Source: Torymus aiolomorphi
Lineage: Eukaryota; Arthropoda; Insecta; Hymenoptera; Torymidae
Reading direction: 5' to 3'
Assembly: GCA_036365515.1 (NCBI GenBank)
Contig: CM070874.1
Location: 243,728,430 to 243,792,429 of the forward strand
Length of the DNA stretch: 64,000 nt
The notes under the pieces were generated by a model, which was not told where the DNA came from, ran no database searches, and was given only the letters and a program-made list of their open reading frames with translations. A program made the position numbers and the translations under genes. Below, piece by piece: positions 23,640 through 34,172 of this stretch (position 1 is the stretch's first letter; every line of letters begins with the position of its first letter).

Positions 23640-25283
23640 ATGAACTCAACTTCCAACTTGAAATGTATAAATCCTTTAAATAAAAATAATCACTCTGCAT
23701 CTAAACATTTGTCTGACTTTCCAACACTTTTCAGAAGTGCATATCCTTTAGCACCTGAAAATGCTAAAATATGTTCAACCTGTCGACGCCAAATTTATAA
23801 ACAGCAATCAAGTTTATCTCCATCTGATGCTAAAAAAGCTAAAACAGTGTGTGATGATTAATATCACAAAGCTGGTGTTGCAGTTCTCGAACAAATAAAG
23901 AAAAAAATTTCTGAGACAAGAAATAAACAAGAGAGAATTCAGCTATTAACTCTCGCGCCGCAGTTTTGGTCTCGTAGGGACTTGACGTGAGATTTCGATT
24001 GCAGTGAACGGGAAGCTCGTGAAGCGAAAGATTTGGTAGTGAAGAACGGAGTATTTTCAATACGTGCTAAGAAACGTGGTCAACTAATTTCAGATGATAC
24101 TGTAAATTCTGTAAAAAGTTTTTATGAGAGAGATGATATAAGCTGAATCATGCCAGGTTTAAAAGATTATGTATCTATTAAACAGAGCAATGGTGAAAGA
24201 GAACATGTTCAAAAAAGATTACTGCTTGGTAATTTAAATGAGCTGTATAATTTGTATAAAAAAAAAAAATGAATGCGTTAATATTGGTTTTACTAAATTT
24301 ACAGAATTGAGGCCACCACATTGTGTTTTAGCTGGGAGTAGCGGTACACACAATGTATGCGTGTGTGTGCATCACGAAAATGTGAAACTCATGCTAAGTG
24401 CTATGGAGATAGAACATTTAACTAAAACATTTAACTCAATTGCCTCTTAAAAACTACCGCGATTGCATCCAAGCATTTGTGTGTAATGATGTACACGATA
24501 GATGCTATTTGGGTAACTGTTTGGATTGTCTATATTACGAAAACATTTGCTTGAATGTTTTGATGAAAATGATATTTTTTAAATTGAGTATCAATCATGG
24601 TTTCAAACAGATCGGTGTACAATAGCTTCCAAAACTGTAAATATGCACGAATTTATGGACATACTGTGGGAAAATTAATGAAATTAAAAACTCACAATTT
24701 TTTCGCTAAGAAACAACCACTTTTTATAAATAACGTAAAAAGCAATCTTCAAGAAGGAGAATTTCTCGTGTGTTGCGATTTCCCAGAAAATAATGCTTTC
24801 GTTATACAAAATTCTACACAGTTCTTCCCCTGGAATAATAATCATGCAACAGTTATTACAGTTATAGTGTACTATAAACAATATAACGAACTCAAACATG
24901 TAAGCATTGCTGTGATTTCCGACAATTTAAATCATGATATCATAGCCGTTTATGAATATCAAAAAATTTTAATATCTTACTTTAAAACTAATTTTGCAGT
25001 CGAGGAAGTTTATTAATTGACTGATGGAGCAGGTCAGCAATTTAAGAATAAATACAATTTTCAAAATCTTCTTTTTCGCGAGAAAGATTTTGGAGTTACT
25101 GCTCAGTGTCATTTTTATGCCACAGCACATGGCAAAGGTGTGTGCGATGGTATAGGCGCGAATCTAAAAAGAGATGAAAAACGAGCTTGTCTACAAGTTT
25201 CTTCTAGTAATCATATTTTAACATCAGAAGAGCTGTATAACAGGGCTAAAGATGTTATTATTCCAATAGATGAAGTACATTGA
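23640..25283 (+). pseudogene. TE2 transposase-like gene, heavily broken
   Basis: ATG at 23640 (MNSTSNLKCI). The same layout as the TE1 gene can be followed through several frames and stops: CSTC near 23776; a stretch VNSVKSFYERDDIS and EREHVQKRLLLGNLNEL at 24100-24245; GSSGTHNVCVCVHHENVKLM at 24335-24395; CYLGNCLDC near 24505; then VCCDFPENNAFVIQ, VISDNLNHD and TDGAGQQFKNKYNF, ending with FYATAHGKGVCDGIG at about 25105-25155. At the H-GKG motif it lacks the Glu of TE1, but the following Asp-Gly is shared. Stops at 23859 and 24144, frame changes near 24270 and 24450, and a stop at 25014 show it is dead. Confidence 0.65.
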
Positions 25284-25351
25284 AGCTCAAAAAAACCTCT
25301 CTGAGTTCAGAGTATAAAGTCTTCCCGAAAAAACTGCGAAAACAAACAAAA

Positions 25352-25511
25352 TATATTATCTACACTGAAAAAAAAACGTTAGTACAAGAGTTACTATATT
25401 GCTGTTAATTTTGAAATTCTATTTTTTATAAAATAATTAATGAAGTATCGCTTCATGCATTATTAAGAATCCAGAAGAACAGGTAAAGAATCAAAGATTA
25501 TAAAAGGTTAT
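25352..25511. repeat. Right TIR of TE2, inner part
   Basis: Reverse complement of about 19455-19612; landmarks are GTTAGTACAAGAGTTACTAT and ATGCATTATTAAGAATCCAG. It is cut at 25511 by the BEL 5' LTR and resumes at 32672. Confidence 0.75.
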
Positions 25512-25862
25512 TGTTTCGGATTAAATGTAAAATCGGACCAAATAGAAAATTTAGTTATAAGATTTACTTGTCTTACGTAAAGGCCCTATGTACACATAAA
25601 CATACCTTACACTCTCACCCATACTCATATTGTAAACACTTATCAAATAAATAGCCTTGCGGCTGCCTCACGTCGAGACAGTAATACCTCGAGTGTCAAG
25701 CATCACACACACAACATTCACGAAAGAAAATCCATTTATTATTACTCTGCCTTTGACCATGTAGTAGGTTTAAGTTTTTATAATAAAGTTATTTTGTTTT
25801 TTGTCAAGTTGAAGAGAGTTCCGATTACTTATCTAACCCTCATTGTGACTTGCCTTATCCTA
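25512..25862 (+). repeat. BEL 5' LTR
   Basis: Begins TGTTTCGGATTAAATG and ends near CTTATCCTAA. It contains AATAAAG-like polyadenylation sequence (TATAATAAAGTTATT near 25785). The 3' LTR at 32325-32671 matches except for a few changes and lacks one AAAT-type 4-bp unit present here (CAAATAAATAGCC versus CAAATAGCC). Confidence 0.9.
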
Positions 25863-25900
25863 ATATTTTTGGTCCTTCGAGCCGCATCGCAGCAAGGAAT
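25863..25900 (+). promoter_or_regulatory. Probable BEL primer-binding site
   Basis: Directly after the 5' LTR comes TTGGTCCTTCGAGCCG. The position a few bases inside the LTR is where a tRNA 3' end primes minus-strand synthesis. Which tRNA was not determined. Confidence 0.5.
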
Positions 25901-26246
25901 ACAATCCATTAAATCACCGTTTCGCAAGTTAAACAAGTGCAAGTTATAGTGTAATCGGATTATTCATCGAACTTACTGAGAAACTGTGGAGAAAATAAAA
26001 GTTCATTGTGCATACGGCATCAACAAACGTTCTCAATACTTCCAGAGCGCGCGTGTGTGTGTGTTTGTGTTGTTTGGTTACGGCAGTGGACATTGTTTGT
26101 TTACTCTACTATAATCCACTTACCTTCGATTGCTCACTTTTCGCAACTCAATAGTTTTGTTTCGTGTCTGTTAATACGATACGATTATACTTATCTTGCT
26201 CATTCTCTCAATCGTAAAGTGTGCAATCACACTAATCTTGAGTGAA

Positions 26247-27182
26247 ATGGAAGGTCTTTTATCAAAACAGGCTAAAGAAATCGTCCGTCTCTCTCGCGCG
26301 TTTATCAACTTAAAAAAGAAAGGTGAACAAAATACTCAAGGAAAGGTCGAAGCTCGTCTGTCAGCATTGGAAGAAAAATGGAAATCTATCTCGGACAGAC
26401 ATGATGGAATTCTACGCCTCAAAACAAAGGAAACTGCAGAAGTGAATTACTTCAAACAGAATCTATTCGACGACGCAGAAGAGACGTATCTAGATGAAAA
26501 ATCAAAATTTCTGGATGCCTTGCACAAGATTAAAGCTGCTGGAATTGCCGGTGCAACACAGGCACCGAGAACACCAACTAATCCTCCGCCACCAACGGAA
26601 CAAGCTGTAGTCTCCAGAAAATTACCCCCCATACTGCCTAATTTCTCTGGTGTTTATTCAGAGTGGGCTTCATTTAAGGATATTTTTACTGCCCTAGTTG
26701 CCTCGCATGAACGGATCAGTGATGTTGAACGTCTGCATTATCTAAAGGCGGCCCTATCAGGAGAAGCTGCAAATTTGATAAAAAACATAGCTACTACTGC
26801 GGATAATTATGACCGTGCCTGGTCGCACTTAGTGCACTATTACGACAATAAACGAACACTCATCTATGCTTGCCTCGAGGCTTTGTTTCAGCTGGAACCA
26901 ATGAAGTCGGAATCACCTTTGGCCTTGAAACGACTTCGCGATGGAACACTTGAGGCAAGAGAAACCCTGGAGCTACTGGGAAGACCCGTGACCTCGATGG
27001 ATGACATTATCTGCTTTCTCACGGTCCAACGACTAGATCAAAAAACTCGTCGGGATTGGGAACTGACGTTAGGAGACCAGACGGACCCAGTAGCTTGGAC
27101 ACAGTTAGATAAGTTTTTAAAAGCAAGAACCCACGCCTTGGAGAACAGAAATAGTCCACGCGCTCATCGACCCTTGCTCTGA
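26247..27182 (+). CDS. BEL/Pao Gag
   Basis: ATG at 26247 (MEGLLSKQAKEIVRLSRAFI); the ORF is open upstream from 26196 but without an ATG. The 311-residue product has an N-terminal charged coiled-coil-like region (residues 1-95), a Pro-rich linker (PRTPTNPPPPTEQ), then the DUF1759/Pao Gag core beginning KLPPILPNFSGVYSEWASFK and continuing to RTHALEN. It forms virus-like particles in the cytoplasm. The ORF ends at a TGA before the expected zinc knuckles, so the C-terminal nucleic-acid-binding part is missing or lost by mutation. Confidence 0.85.
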   Translation: MEGLLSKQAKEIVRLSRAFINLKKKGEQNTQGKVEARLSALEEKWKSISDRHDGILRLKTKETAEVNYFKQNLFDDAEETYLDEKSKFLDALHKIKAAGIAGATQAPRTPTNPPPPTEQAVVSRKLPPILPNFSGVYSEWASFKDIFTALVASHERISDVERLHYLKAALSGEAANLIKNIATTADNYDRAWSHLVHYYDNKRTLIYACLEALFQLEPMKSESPLALKRLRDGTLEARETLELLGRPVTSMDDIICFLTVQRLDQKTRRDWELTLGDQTDPVAWTQLDKFLKARTHALENRNSPRAHRPLL

Positions 27183-27184
27183 AG

Positions 27185-28418
27185 CGTCATTTATCAGGGA
27201 ATCTCTCGTCCAACGCTTACGGCTGCCTCGTCAAACTGTATTTATGCCTGTATCAGGCGTTGGCGGTATCCAGTGTCACACGGCGAGGACGCAAACAACC
27301 GTGACTATCTCATCGCACTCGGATAGCTCCAAAACTTGGATAGTCACCGCTCTCATCCTCCCACATCTCACGGCCTATCGGCCCTCTCAACTGCTCTCCC
27401 TCGACGAATTAGTGACATTCAAACATCTCAACTTGGCTGATCCCGATTTGACCTTCTCTCACCCTATCGAAATGATCCTCGGCGCTGAATTTTACAGTAT
27501 AATCATTCAAGAAGGACTCCAAAAAAGCCCCAACAATCAAACGGTTTACAAGCCACTGAGTTAGGTTGGATTATCACTGGCTCCTTGCCTACAGTAAGCC
27601 ACTCAGGTTCCTCACAAGCTCTCACAAGTCATCAAATCTCCGTAGATCGTGATCTATCTCACTTGCTCGAGCAGTTTTGGATACAAGAGGAAGTAAATAC
27701 TACACCAACCTGCCTTATGGCGAATGAATCTGCCTGTGAAGAGCATTTCGTCACGACCCATCGGAGGAATTCAGAAGGAAAATACATTTTAAGATTGCCC
27801 TTCAAATCAAACATCGAGTCAAACGGAGACTCTAAGAATGTCGCTCTCTCTGCTCTTCTACGTGCTGAGAATCGATTAAGGAAAGACACTATCTTACACA
27901 AATTGTATACGCAATTCATGTCAGAATATGCTTCACTATGACATATGGCCAAAATTCCGGTAGATCACCCCACTTCTATCGACTCAACCTCCTTCTTTTT
28001 GCCTCATCACGGAGTACTGAAGGAAAATTAAACTACCAAGAAAATCCGTGTTGTCTTCAATGGGTCGGTTAAACTGAAGGTCGACCTTGCGCTCAATGAT
28101 TGCTTACTCACTGGACCGAAACTCCAAGCTGATATTTACGACGTTATAGCTCGCTGGCGAATACATCGTTATGCCTTCTCATCCGACATTGTCAAGATGT
28201 TTCGGCAAATACTTATCGATCCTCAGGATCAAAGGTTTCAGCAAATTCTGTGGAGATCATCTGCCAATGAAGCTCCCTCGATCTACAAACTCCAAACAGT
28301 CACTTACGGCCTCGCCAGTTCACCGTACCAAGCCATAAGAACACTTCAGCAACTCGCAGCAGACGAAGCAGAACGTTTTCCCCATGCAGCTAATGTATTA
28401 TCGGAAAACAGTTATGTA
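27185..28418 (+). pseudogene. BEL/Pao pol, N-terminal part (protease region and RT up to YV)
   Basis: ORFs 27244-27564 and 27585-27941, then coding sequence to 28418, read as Pao pol. They include PIEMILGAEFY (end of the aspartic protease region), CEEHFVTTHRRNSEGKYILR (the linker before RT), KIRVVFNGS, AFSSDIVKMFRQILIDPQDQ (first catalytic Asp) and YGLASSPYQAIRTLQQLA. Damage: frame change near 27560, TGA at 27939 and TAA near 28030. Reading stops at the mariner, which enters the Val codon of the YVDD catalytic motif. The aspartate pair of that motif lies on the other side, at 29715-29720. Confidence 0.85.
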
Positions 28419-29712
28419 CGAGGGTCATTTGATAAGTACCTAGCCTACAAATGAAAAAACCAAAATTTTACAAAAAATAAAATTTATTTTTCAATGTAGT
28501 CTCCTTTTAGTTGAATACACTTGGTCCAGCGGTGTTCCAATTTTTTTAACCCCGTTGAAAAAAATGTTTTCTCTTGGTTTGCAAAATAGGCCTCCGTGGC
28601 GGCGATTATTTCGTTATTGGAGTGGAATCTCTTCCCGGCGAGCGAATTTTTTAGGTTCGGAAACAAAAAAAAGTCGCACGGAGCCAAATCTGGAGAATAC
28701 GGTGGATGGGGCAGCAGTTCGTAGCGTAATTCGACCAATTTAGCCGTGGCGAGTGCAGAAGTGTGAGCCGGTGCATTATCGTGGTGGGAAAGCACTTTCT
28801 TTTTAGACAAATGGGGCCGTTTTTCTTCTAACACGGCGTCAAATCGGCTCAATAGTTCGGCGTAGTACTGCCCTGTGACCGTTTTGCCCTTCTCCAGATA
28901 GTCAATAAAAATCACACCTTGAGAATCCCAGAAAACAGTGGCCATCACCTTTCCGGCCGACGGGACCGTCTTCGCCTTCTTCGGAGCAGGTTCACCGGGT
29001 AAGGTCCACTGTTTTGACTGCTCCTTGGTCTCTGGAGTGTAGTAGTGAATCCATGTTTCGTCGACGATCACGTAACGACGCAAAAACTCTTTTGGATTGC
29101 GATTAAACAGCTCCAAACACTGCTCTGAACTGGTCACACGGATGCGCTTGTTGTCTGCAGTCAGCAAACGCGGCACCCACCTTGCTGACAGCTTCGTCAT
29201 GCCTAAAATCTCATGTAGGATATGCCACACGCGTTGTTCTGAGATGCCTACTATCGCAGCTATCTCGTGCACCTTTAATCGGCGGTCTGACAAAACGATA
29301 TCGTGTATTTTTGTCACGTTCTCCTCCGTAGTGGCTGTTTTCGGAGCACCTGGGCGTGGATCATCAAAAACCGACGTACGACCACGTTGAAACTCGTTAT
29401 ACCAAAATTTAACGGTCGCTATCGAAGGAGAAGCATCCCCATACATTGCATCCAAGCGTTCTTTAATTTCACTGCGCGATTTCCCTTCCAAAAACAAGAA
29501 TCGAATCACCGACCGATATTGTTCTTTCTCCATTTTTTCAAAAATCAACGGACACATTTGCTTTCATACGCTCTGAAAAATAAACTACAACTCCGATCCG
29601 GCTGAAATTTCGTCTGTAACCGTTTACAGGAAGATACTGCAATGTAGTGTATTTCTGGTGCGATAGTGGCACCATTTGGCGGTGAGGCTAGGTACTTGTC
29701 AAATGACCCTCG
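28419..29712 (-). mobile_element. Mariner transposon copy 2, inserted in BEL reverse transcriptase
   Basis: The same 1.29-kb element as copy 1 in the opposite orientation, flanked by TA duplications (28417-28418 and 29713-29714). TIRs CGAGGGTCATTTGATAAGTA and the near complement are present at the ends. The flanks are contiguous BEL pol sequence, so the insertion site is defined to the base. Confidence 0.95.
28484..29533 (-). CDS. Mariner transposase copy 2, D,D34D, intact
   Basis: 349 aa from the ATG at 29533. It has the same layout as copy 1: helix-turn-helix regions, WVPRLL linker, catalytic Asp in VDETWIHYY, HHDNAPAH and YSPDLAPCD with 34 residues between the last two. Relative to copy 1 it has MYGDASPSI, RPGAPK, SEQRVW, GMTKL, VIVDE, EPAPKK, LSHHDNAP and GLKKLE changes. 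It carries no stop or frameshift. Two intact, nearly identical copies 21 kb apart suggest recent transposition. Confidence 0.95.
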   Translation of the reverse strand: MEKEQYRSVIRFLFLEGKSRSEIKERLDAMYGDASPSIATVKFWYNEFQRGRTSVFDDPRPGAPKTATTEENVTKIHDIVLSDRRLKVHEIAAIVGISEQRVWHILHEILGMTKLSARWVPRLLTADNKRIRVTSSEQCLELFNRNPKEFLRRYVIVDETWIHYYTPETKEQSKQWTLPGEPAPKKAKTVPSAGKVMATVFWDSQGVIFIDYLEKGKTVTGQYYAELLSRFDAVLEEKRPHLSKKKVLSHHDNAPAHTSALATAKLVELRYELLPHPPYSPDLAPCDFFLFPNLKNSLAGKRFHSNNEIIAATEAYFANQEKTFFSTGLKKLEHRWTKCIQLKGDYIEK

Positions 29713-32337
29713 TAGACGATGTACTAGGAGGCGCTCATACAATCGAGGAAGCCATCCAACTTGAATCAGATTTAACTAAATTGCTCTTGGCGGGCGGGTG
29801 CATTAGGCAAGTGGACTGCAAACCACCCTGCGCTGCTGCCTCAAAGCACTCCGGATGCCTTCTCAGCTCACCAGCTAACTTTGAACGTGAATGAATCAGT
29901 TCGCATGTTGGGAATTGCCTGGAAATCGGTGGACGATAAATTTCATTTTCAATTACATCGTCAGAATTGCACCACAAACAGTGTTACCAAACGGAAGGCA
30001 CTGTCACTCATCGCTCAACTGTATGACCCCCTCGGATGGATTTCACCCGTCATCGTCAGCTTCAAAATTTTCATGCAATCCTTATAGCATTCAGGTCTGC
30101 AATGGGATGATGTGCTCCCCCAGTCGATGCAGGAAACATGGACCAGGCTTTACGACCAACTACCTCACTTGGCATCCTTCTCCATTCCAAGATGGATAGA
30201 TGTCACCCTAAATAATACATTACTCGAATTTCATGGATTTTCAGATGCCTCAGAACGGGCATATGCCGCTTGTCTCTACCTGCGTGTAGCAGATAGTGAC
30301 GGTAAAGTCAAGTGCCTACTCTTGGCCTCCAAATCGAAGGTGTCACCGCTAAAACAAGTTACTTTACCTCGATTAGAACTCTGTGGTGCCACCATACTAG
30401 TCCGACTCATAATTAAATTGCGTAGTGCCCTTAATCTCGGAAACATCCCTTGCTTCCTGTGGTCCGACTCCACTATCGTTCTCTCGTGGATACGAGGACA
30501 CCCCACCAATTGGAAAACGTATGTGGCTAATCGAGTATTGGAGATACAAACAACACTTCCCGACGGTAAGTGGCAACACATCGCAGGCACAGACAATCCC
30601 GCCGACCTTGCCTCTAGAGGTGTCTCCGCTCAAGATCTCTGCACTTCATCTCTCTGGCTGCAGGGGCCAGCATTCCTACTCAACACCACCTTACCCTGGA
30701 ATTCACCAAATGATCACCCTTTGCTGACGAACTGTCCTGAAAAGCGAGGAGTTGCCTGCATCGCTACGAACATAATGGTGCCTGGCTGGGATTTGTTGAC
30801 AAGATACAGCACGCTCACCAAACTCCTTCGCGTTACAGCCCGCTGCCAGGAATTCATCCGACGACTACGCCTAAAGGGACAGCACACTCATGCCAACTTT
30901 CAGCCTCTTACTACAGAGCATCTAGAGTCTGCACTCAAATTCTGGATCAATCACGTTCAAAACTCTCACTTTAAGCACGAATTCTCCTGTCTAACAAAAA
31001 AACACCCGCTGCCATCTAAAAGCTCCTTAATTCGATTACATCCCGTTTTAGATGATACCGGGATCCTTCGAGTGGGAGGCAGGCTAAGGCATTCACTGCT
31101 TCACCCAGATCAACGCCATCCAGTGATTCTACCTAGAGGGTCGCCACTCACTCATCTCATCGTATGGGACGGACACGTCAAAACACTACATAGTGGTACT
31201 CAGCTCACCTTGAATTATGTTAGACAGAGATTCTGGATCGTACGAGGATGTCAATTGGTCAAATCAGCGATCTTCAAGTGCCTCCGTTGTTGGCGGCAAC
31301 GAGCGATGCCCACTACGCAGCTTATGGGCGACTTGACCTTTAAGCGTGTTCAACCGCAGCGCCCCTTCCTGCATTCGGGCGTGGATTTTGCTGGACTGCT
31401 CCATCTTCGCCTATCCAAGGGACGAGGTACAAAGTCCTACAAAGGATACATCGTAGTCTTTGTCTGCTTGGCTATCCGGGCCGTGCATTTGGAGGTAGCA
31501 TTCGGATATTCGACACAGGACTTCCTTCATGTCTTCAGACGTTTCGTCGCTCGCCGCGGTATCTGCGCCACCATCACCAGCGATTGCGGCATCAATTTTG
31601 TAGGCGCAGATAAAGAACTTCGCACTCTCTTTGAAGCAGCCAAATTCGGGGATAGTGCCATATTTCAAACTTTGGCCAACAATGGAACTAAGTGGTGCTT
31701 CAATCCACCCGCTGCTCCACACTTTGGAGGGATCTGGGAGGCAGCGGTAAAATCAGTGAAATTACATCTAAAGCGCGTCATAGGGGAGACTTCACTCACT
31801 TTTGAGGAACTCGCTACACTGCTTACGCAAATTGAAGCCTGCCTCAACTCCCGTCCTCTACAGCCCCTTACTGATGACCCCACCGATTTGACTGCCTTAA
31901 CGCCGTCACATTTTCTCATTGGAGCACCCTTAGTTACGCTGCCAGAACCATCATTGTCTCATTTGAAGATTTCCCTCCTCTCTCGCTGGCAACTCACTCG
32001 TCAAATGTACGAACATTTCTGGAGCCGTTGGTCCTCGGAGTATCTGCAAGGATTGCAATGTCGACCCAAGTGGCAGTCCCGCACAGCCAATGTCCAAGTT
32101 GGAGATCTTTGCCTGGTAAGGTCAAATCTCCTGCCTCCGTGTAAGTGGCCATTAGCACGTGTCACCAAGACCACCGCTGGAACCGATGGACTGATTCGCG
32201 TAGTCGAACTCAAAACAGCATCTTCTACCCTCACGAGACCTATCACCAAGATCAGCATGCTACCTAATCAGCGTGAAACTCTTCAAGAAATTAGTTCACC
32301 AAGGTTTGGTGAAGGCGGCCGGAATGTTTCGGATTAA
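29713..32337 (+). pseudogene. BEL/Pao pol, C-terminal part (RT end, RNase H, integrase)
   Basis: The Asp-Asp of the RT motif at 29715-29720 is followed by VLGGAHTIEEAIQLESDLTKLL, a frame change near 29890, LIAQLYDPLGWISP, a stop at 30085-30087, then one long ORF to 32337. RNase H shows FSDASERAYAACLY, LPRLELCGA and WSDSTIVLSWI. The integrase has the zinc-region HSGTQLTLNYVRQRFWIVRG...CLRCWRQRA and the D-D-E core VDFAGLL, TITSDCGINF and GGIWEAAVK, ending in a C-terminal domain with VGDLCLVRSN. The long ORF alone is 741 codons. Polyprotein translation would stop at least at the mariner and at the TAG. Confidence 0.9.
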
Positions 32338-32671
32338 ATGTAAAATCGGACCAAATAGAAAATTTAGTTATAAGATTTACTTATCTTACGTAAAGGCCCT
32401 ATTTACACATAAACATACCTTACACTCTCACCCATACTCATATTGTAAGCACTTATCAAATAGCCTTGCGACTGCCTCACGTCGAGACAGTAATACCTCG
32501 AGTGTCAAGCATCACACACACAACATTCACGAAAGAAAATCCATTTATTATTACTCTACCTTTGACCATGTAGTAGGTTTAAGTTTTTATAATAAAGTTA
32601 TTTTGTTTTTTGTCAAGTTGAAGAGAGTTCCGATTACTTATCTAACCCTCATTGTGACTTGCCTTATCCTA
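32325..32671 (+). repeat. BEL 3' LTR
   Basis: A purine-rich GGTGAAGGCGGCCGGAA directly precedes it (probable polypurine tract). The LTR overlaps the last codons of pol. TE2 right-arm sequence resumes after it. Confidence 0.9.
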
Positions 32672-33092
32672 ACTTAACCTATGATATAGGCAACGAGGGG
32701 GGCGCAGTCCGCGCGCTGTACCGCGTAGTACCGTGCGTAGGAAAGGCGTTGCATCTACTCTTCCGCGTTCTATTTCTCGCAGAAAACATCTAGGGCACTC
32801 TTTGGAAAATATCCTTTCCTACGTAAAAGATGCTCAGCTTTCGATCTAGACAGGCGAAAAAAATATTAAAAATATCATTTTCACGATATAAGACGTTTTG
32901 TACTTTTTGAATGTTCAAAATAGAAAATTTCGGAAAAACTGCATACACCATTGGAAAGCTGAGGAAAAAATACGTTGGAAATGCTTATAATCAAATTTTT
33001 TCAAGTACATTTTACTATCGTAAATATGAACTGGATAGAGCACGATTTGGCGCTCGTGCGCCGCGCTGGGAACGTTGACGTGAAACGCCTTA
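32672..33092. repeat. Right TIR of TE2, outer part
   Basis: Reverse complement of about 19017-19455, ending GACGTGAAACGCCTTA. Polinton-like sequence begins within about 60-80 bp beyond it. Confidence 0.75.
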
Positions 33093-33149
33093 GATGCCTG
33101 AGCCATGATACCGTTCGCTTGAAAACGAGAGTGCTTTCTTATATTTTCT

Positions 33150-33500
33150 ATACTTATTTCTATTAAAAATTTTTTTTTAATAATTCATAACTAAGGCATC
33201 GTTCTTTCTTGTGTTCACGTGAAGAAAATTTTTGCAGTTTCTTTTAGGTCGTTGGAGATGGTATTTCGAAACTGGTGGGAACCCGTGACTATTCAAGTAC
33301 GTACGAAATCGGGTTTTGTCTATATAGATGGCTACCAAGTATGATCCTGGTCTCGTATGATCATTTGTATTGCATGCAATAGCCACGTACACTCCGATCG
33401 TTTTCGCATTCAGACACTCCAAAGCTCTCGCTATCTGATAGCTGTTCATCTTCTTTGTGTGCTTCCTCGCCTGTTTCATATTCTGTCCCACTTGTGCAGT
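33150..33500 (-). pseudogene. Polinton-like cysteine protease (adenain-like), copy A fragment
   Basis: The minus-strand ORF contains KKMNSYQIARALECLNAK and then ACNTNDHTRPGSYLVAIYID, followed by LNSHGFPP. The last two phrases correspond to the His region of adenovirus-type maturation proteases, but the position where the family has the catalytic His reads Tyr (GSYLV). After CKNF the C-terminal Cys region is missing and the text jumps to a tail (NTRKNDALV). In intact elements this protease would process capsid proteins. It is dead here. Confidence 0.6.
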
Positions 33501-33544
33501 CGACTTCGTCTCTGCCTCCGATTCCGAATCTGAAGCAAATCCTT

Positions 33545-34062
33545 CTACTCCAGATGAGATTTTCTATAGTAATTTTTCACGGTTCTCTTCGGGTAGTACT
33601 GAGAAAAAGCCACTCTCTGAGCGCAGTACTTTTTATACATATTATCCATACATGAGTGAGCGGTACATACTTGTTCGCTTTTAAATCTTCTCTGCATATC
33701 GGTGAAACCTTCGCTGGTGTAGTCGTCGATGTCAATTATACAGCGAGTCATCGTGGATTCAACGAAACAACTCGTATCGCTGCCTCTCACCTATTTTTAG
33801 CAATATTTCTGGCAATGTTCTGAACGTGGTGTTGTAGTTTCTGAAAGCCGATATCACCATCGAATCAGTTTATTCCAAGTATCTTCGATGAAAGATAATC
33901 GTTGGTCGCTGTGGTTTCCCTAGGCAGCTCGTCGAATGTGTGAGGGGGAATAATGATCGAATGTCCCGAGACGTTCCCTTGCAAAGAGACAATGGAAATC
34001 TCCTTGGGTAAAAATTTATTATCCTTGTCTCTCAAATCCTGAATTTCTATTACGTAATCCAT
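33545..34062 (-). pseudogene. Conserved Polinton-associated gene of unknown function, copy A
   Basis: From the ATG at 34062 (MDYVIEIQDLRDKDNKFLPK) through IIPPHTFDELPRETTATNDY and, after a frame change near 33850, RGSDTSCFVESTMTRCIIDI and TSEGFTDMQRRFKSEQ. Copy B at 39862-40300 keeps the same order. It lies between the capsid gene and the protease in both copies. The function is not known to me; its position suggests a virion or morphogenesis role. Confidence 0.55.
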
Positions 34063-34172
34063 GATAAGAAATGTCGATGTATTCAGCACGAAGCGAAAAG
34101 CCGACTGCACGGCTAACGATAGGATTAATTGACTTATATTCGCTTCTCCCGAATACTGAACACTTCCTCCTC

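Larger units (their letters stand above)
25512..32671 (+). mobile_element. BEL/Pao LTR retrotransposon, nested in TE2 and interrupted by mariner 2
   Basis: LTRs of about 350 bp (25512-25862 and 32325-32671) flank gag, protease, reverse transcriptase, RNase H and integrase in the order typical of BEL/Pao. The LTRs differ by about five substitutions and one 4-bp indel, so insertion was fairly recent, yet pol has stops and frameshifts. An exact target duplication was not resolved: GGTTAT precedes the element, and the right flank after CTTAAC reads CTATGATATAGG. A mariner splits the RT at 28419-29712. Confidence 0.92.
19017..33092 (+). mobile_element. Long-TIR DNA transposon (TE2), split by TE1 and by a BEL retrotransposon
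   Basis: The left arm 19017-19612 is mirrored by 25352-25511 plus 32672-33092, the right arm being cut by the BEL insertion. Without the two insertions the element would be about 3.4 kb with TIRs of about 590 bp. Between the arms are a partial second copy of an arm segment (19628-19860) and a decayed transposase gene (23640-25283) of the same type as TE1. TIRs begin TAAGGCGTTTCACGT. No clear target duplication was found (CATA left, GATG right). The Sola superfamily is a candidate by analogy with TE1; that assignment is tentative. Confidence 0.7.

Noticed and set aside
19017..33092. A single 14-kb virus-like element bounded by long inverted repeats
   Set aside because: The contents resolve into nested known element types with their own ends; the arms belong to TE2 alone.
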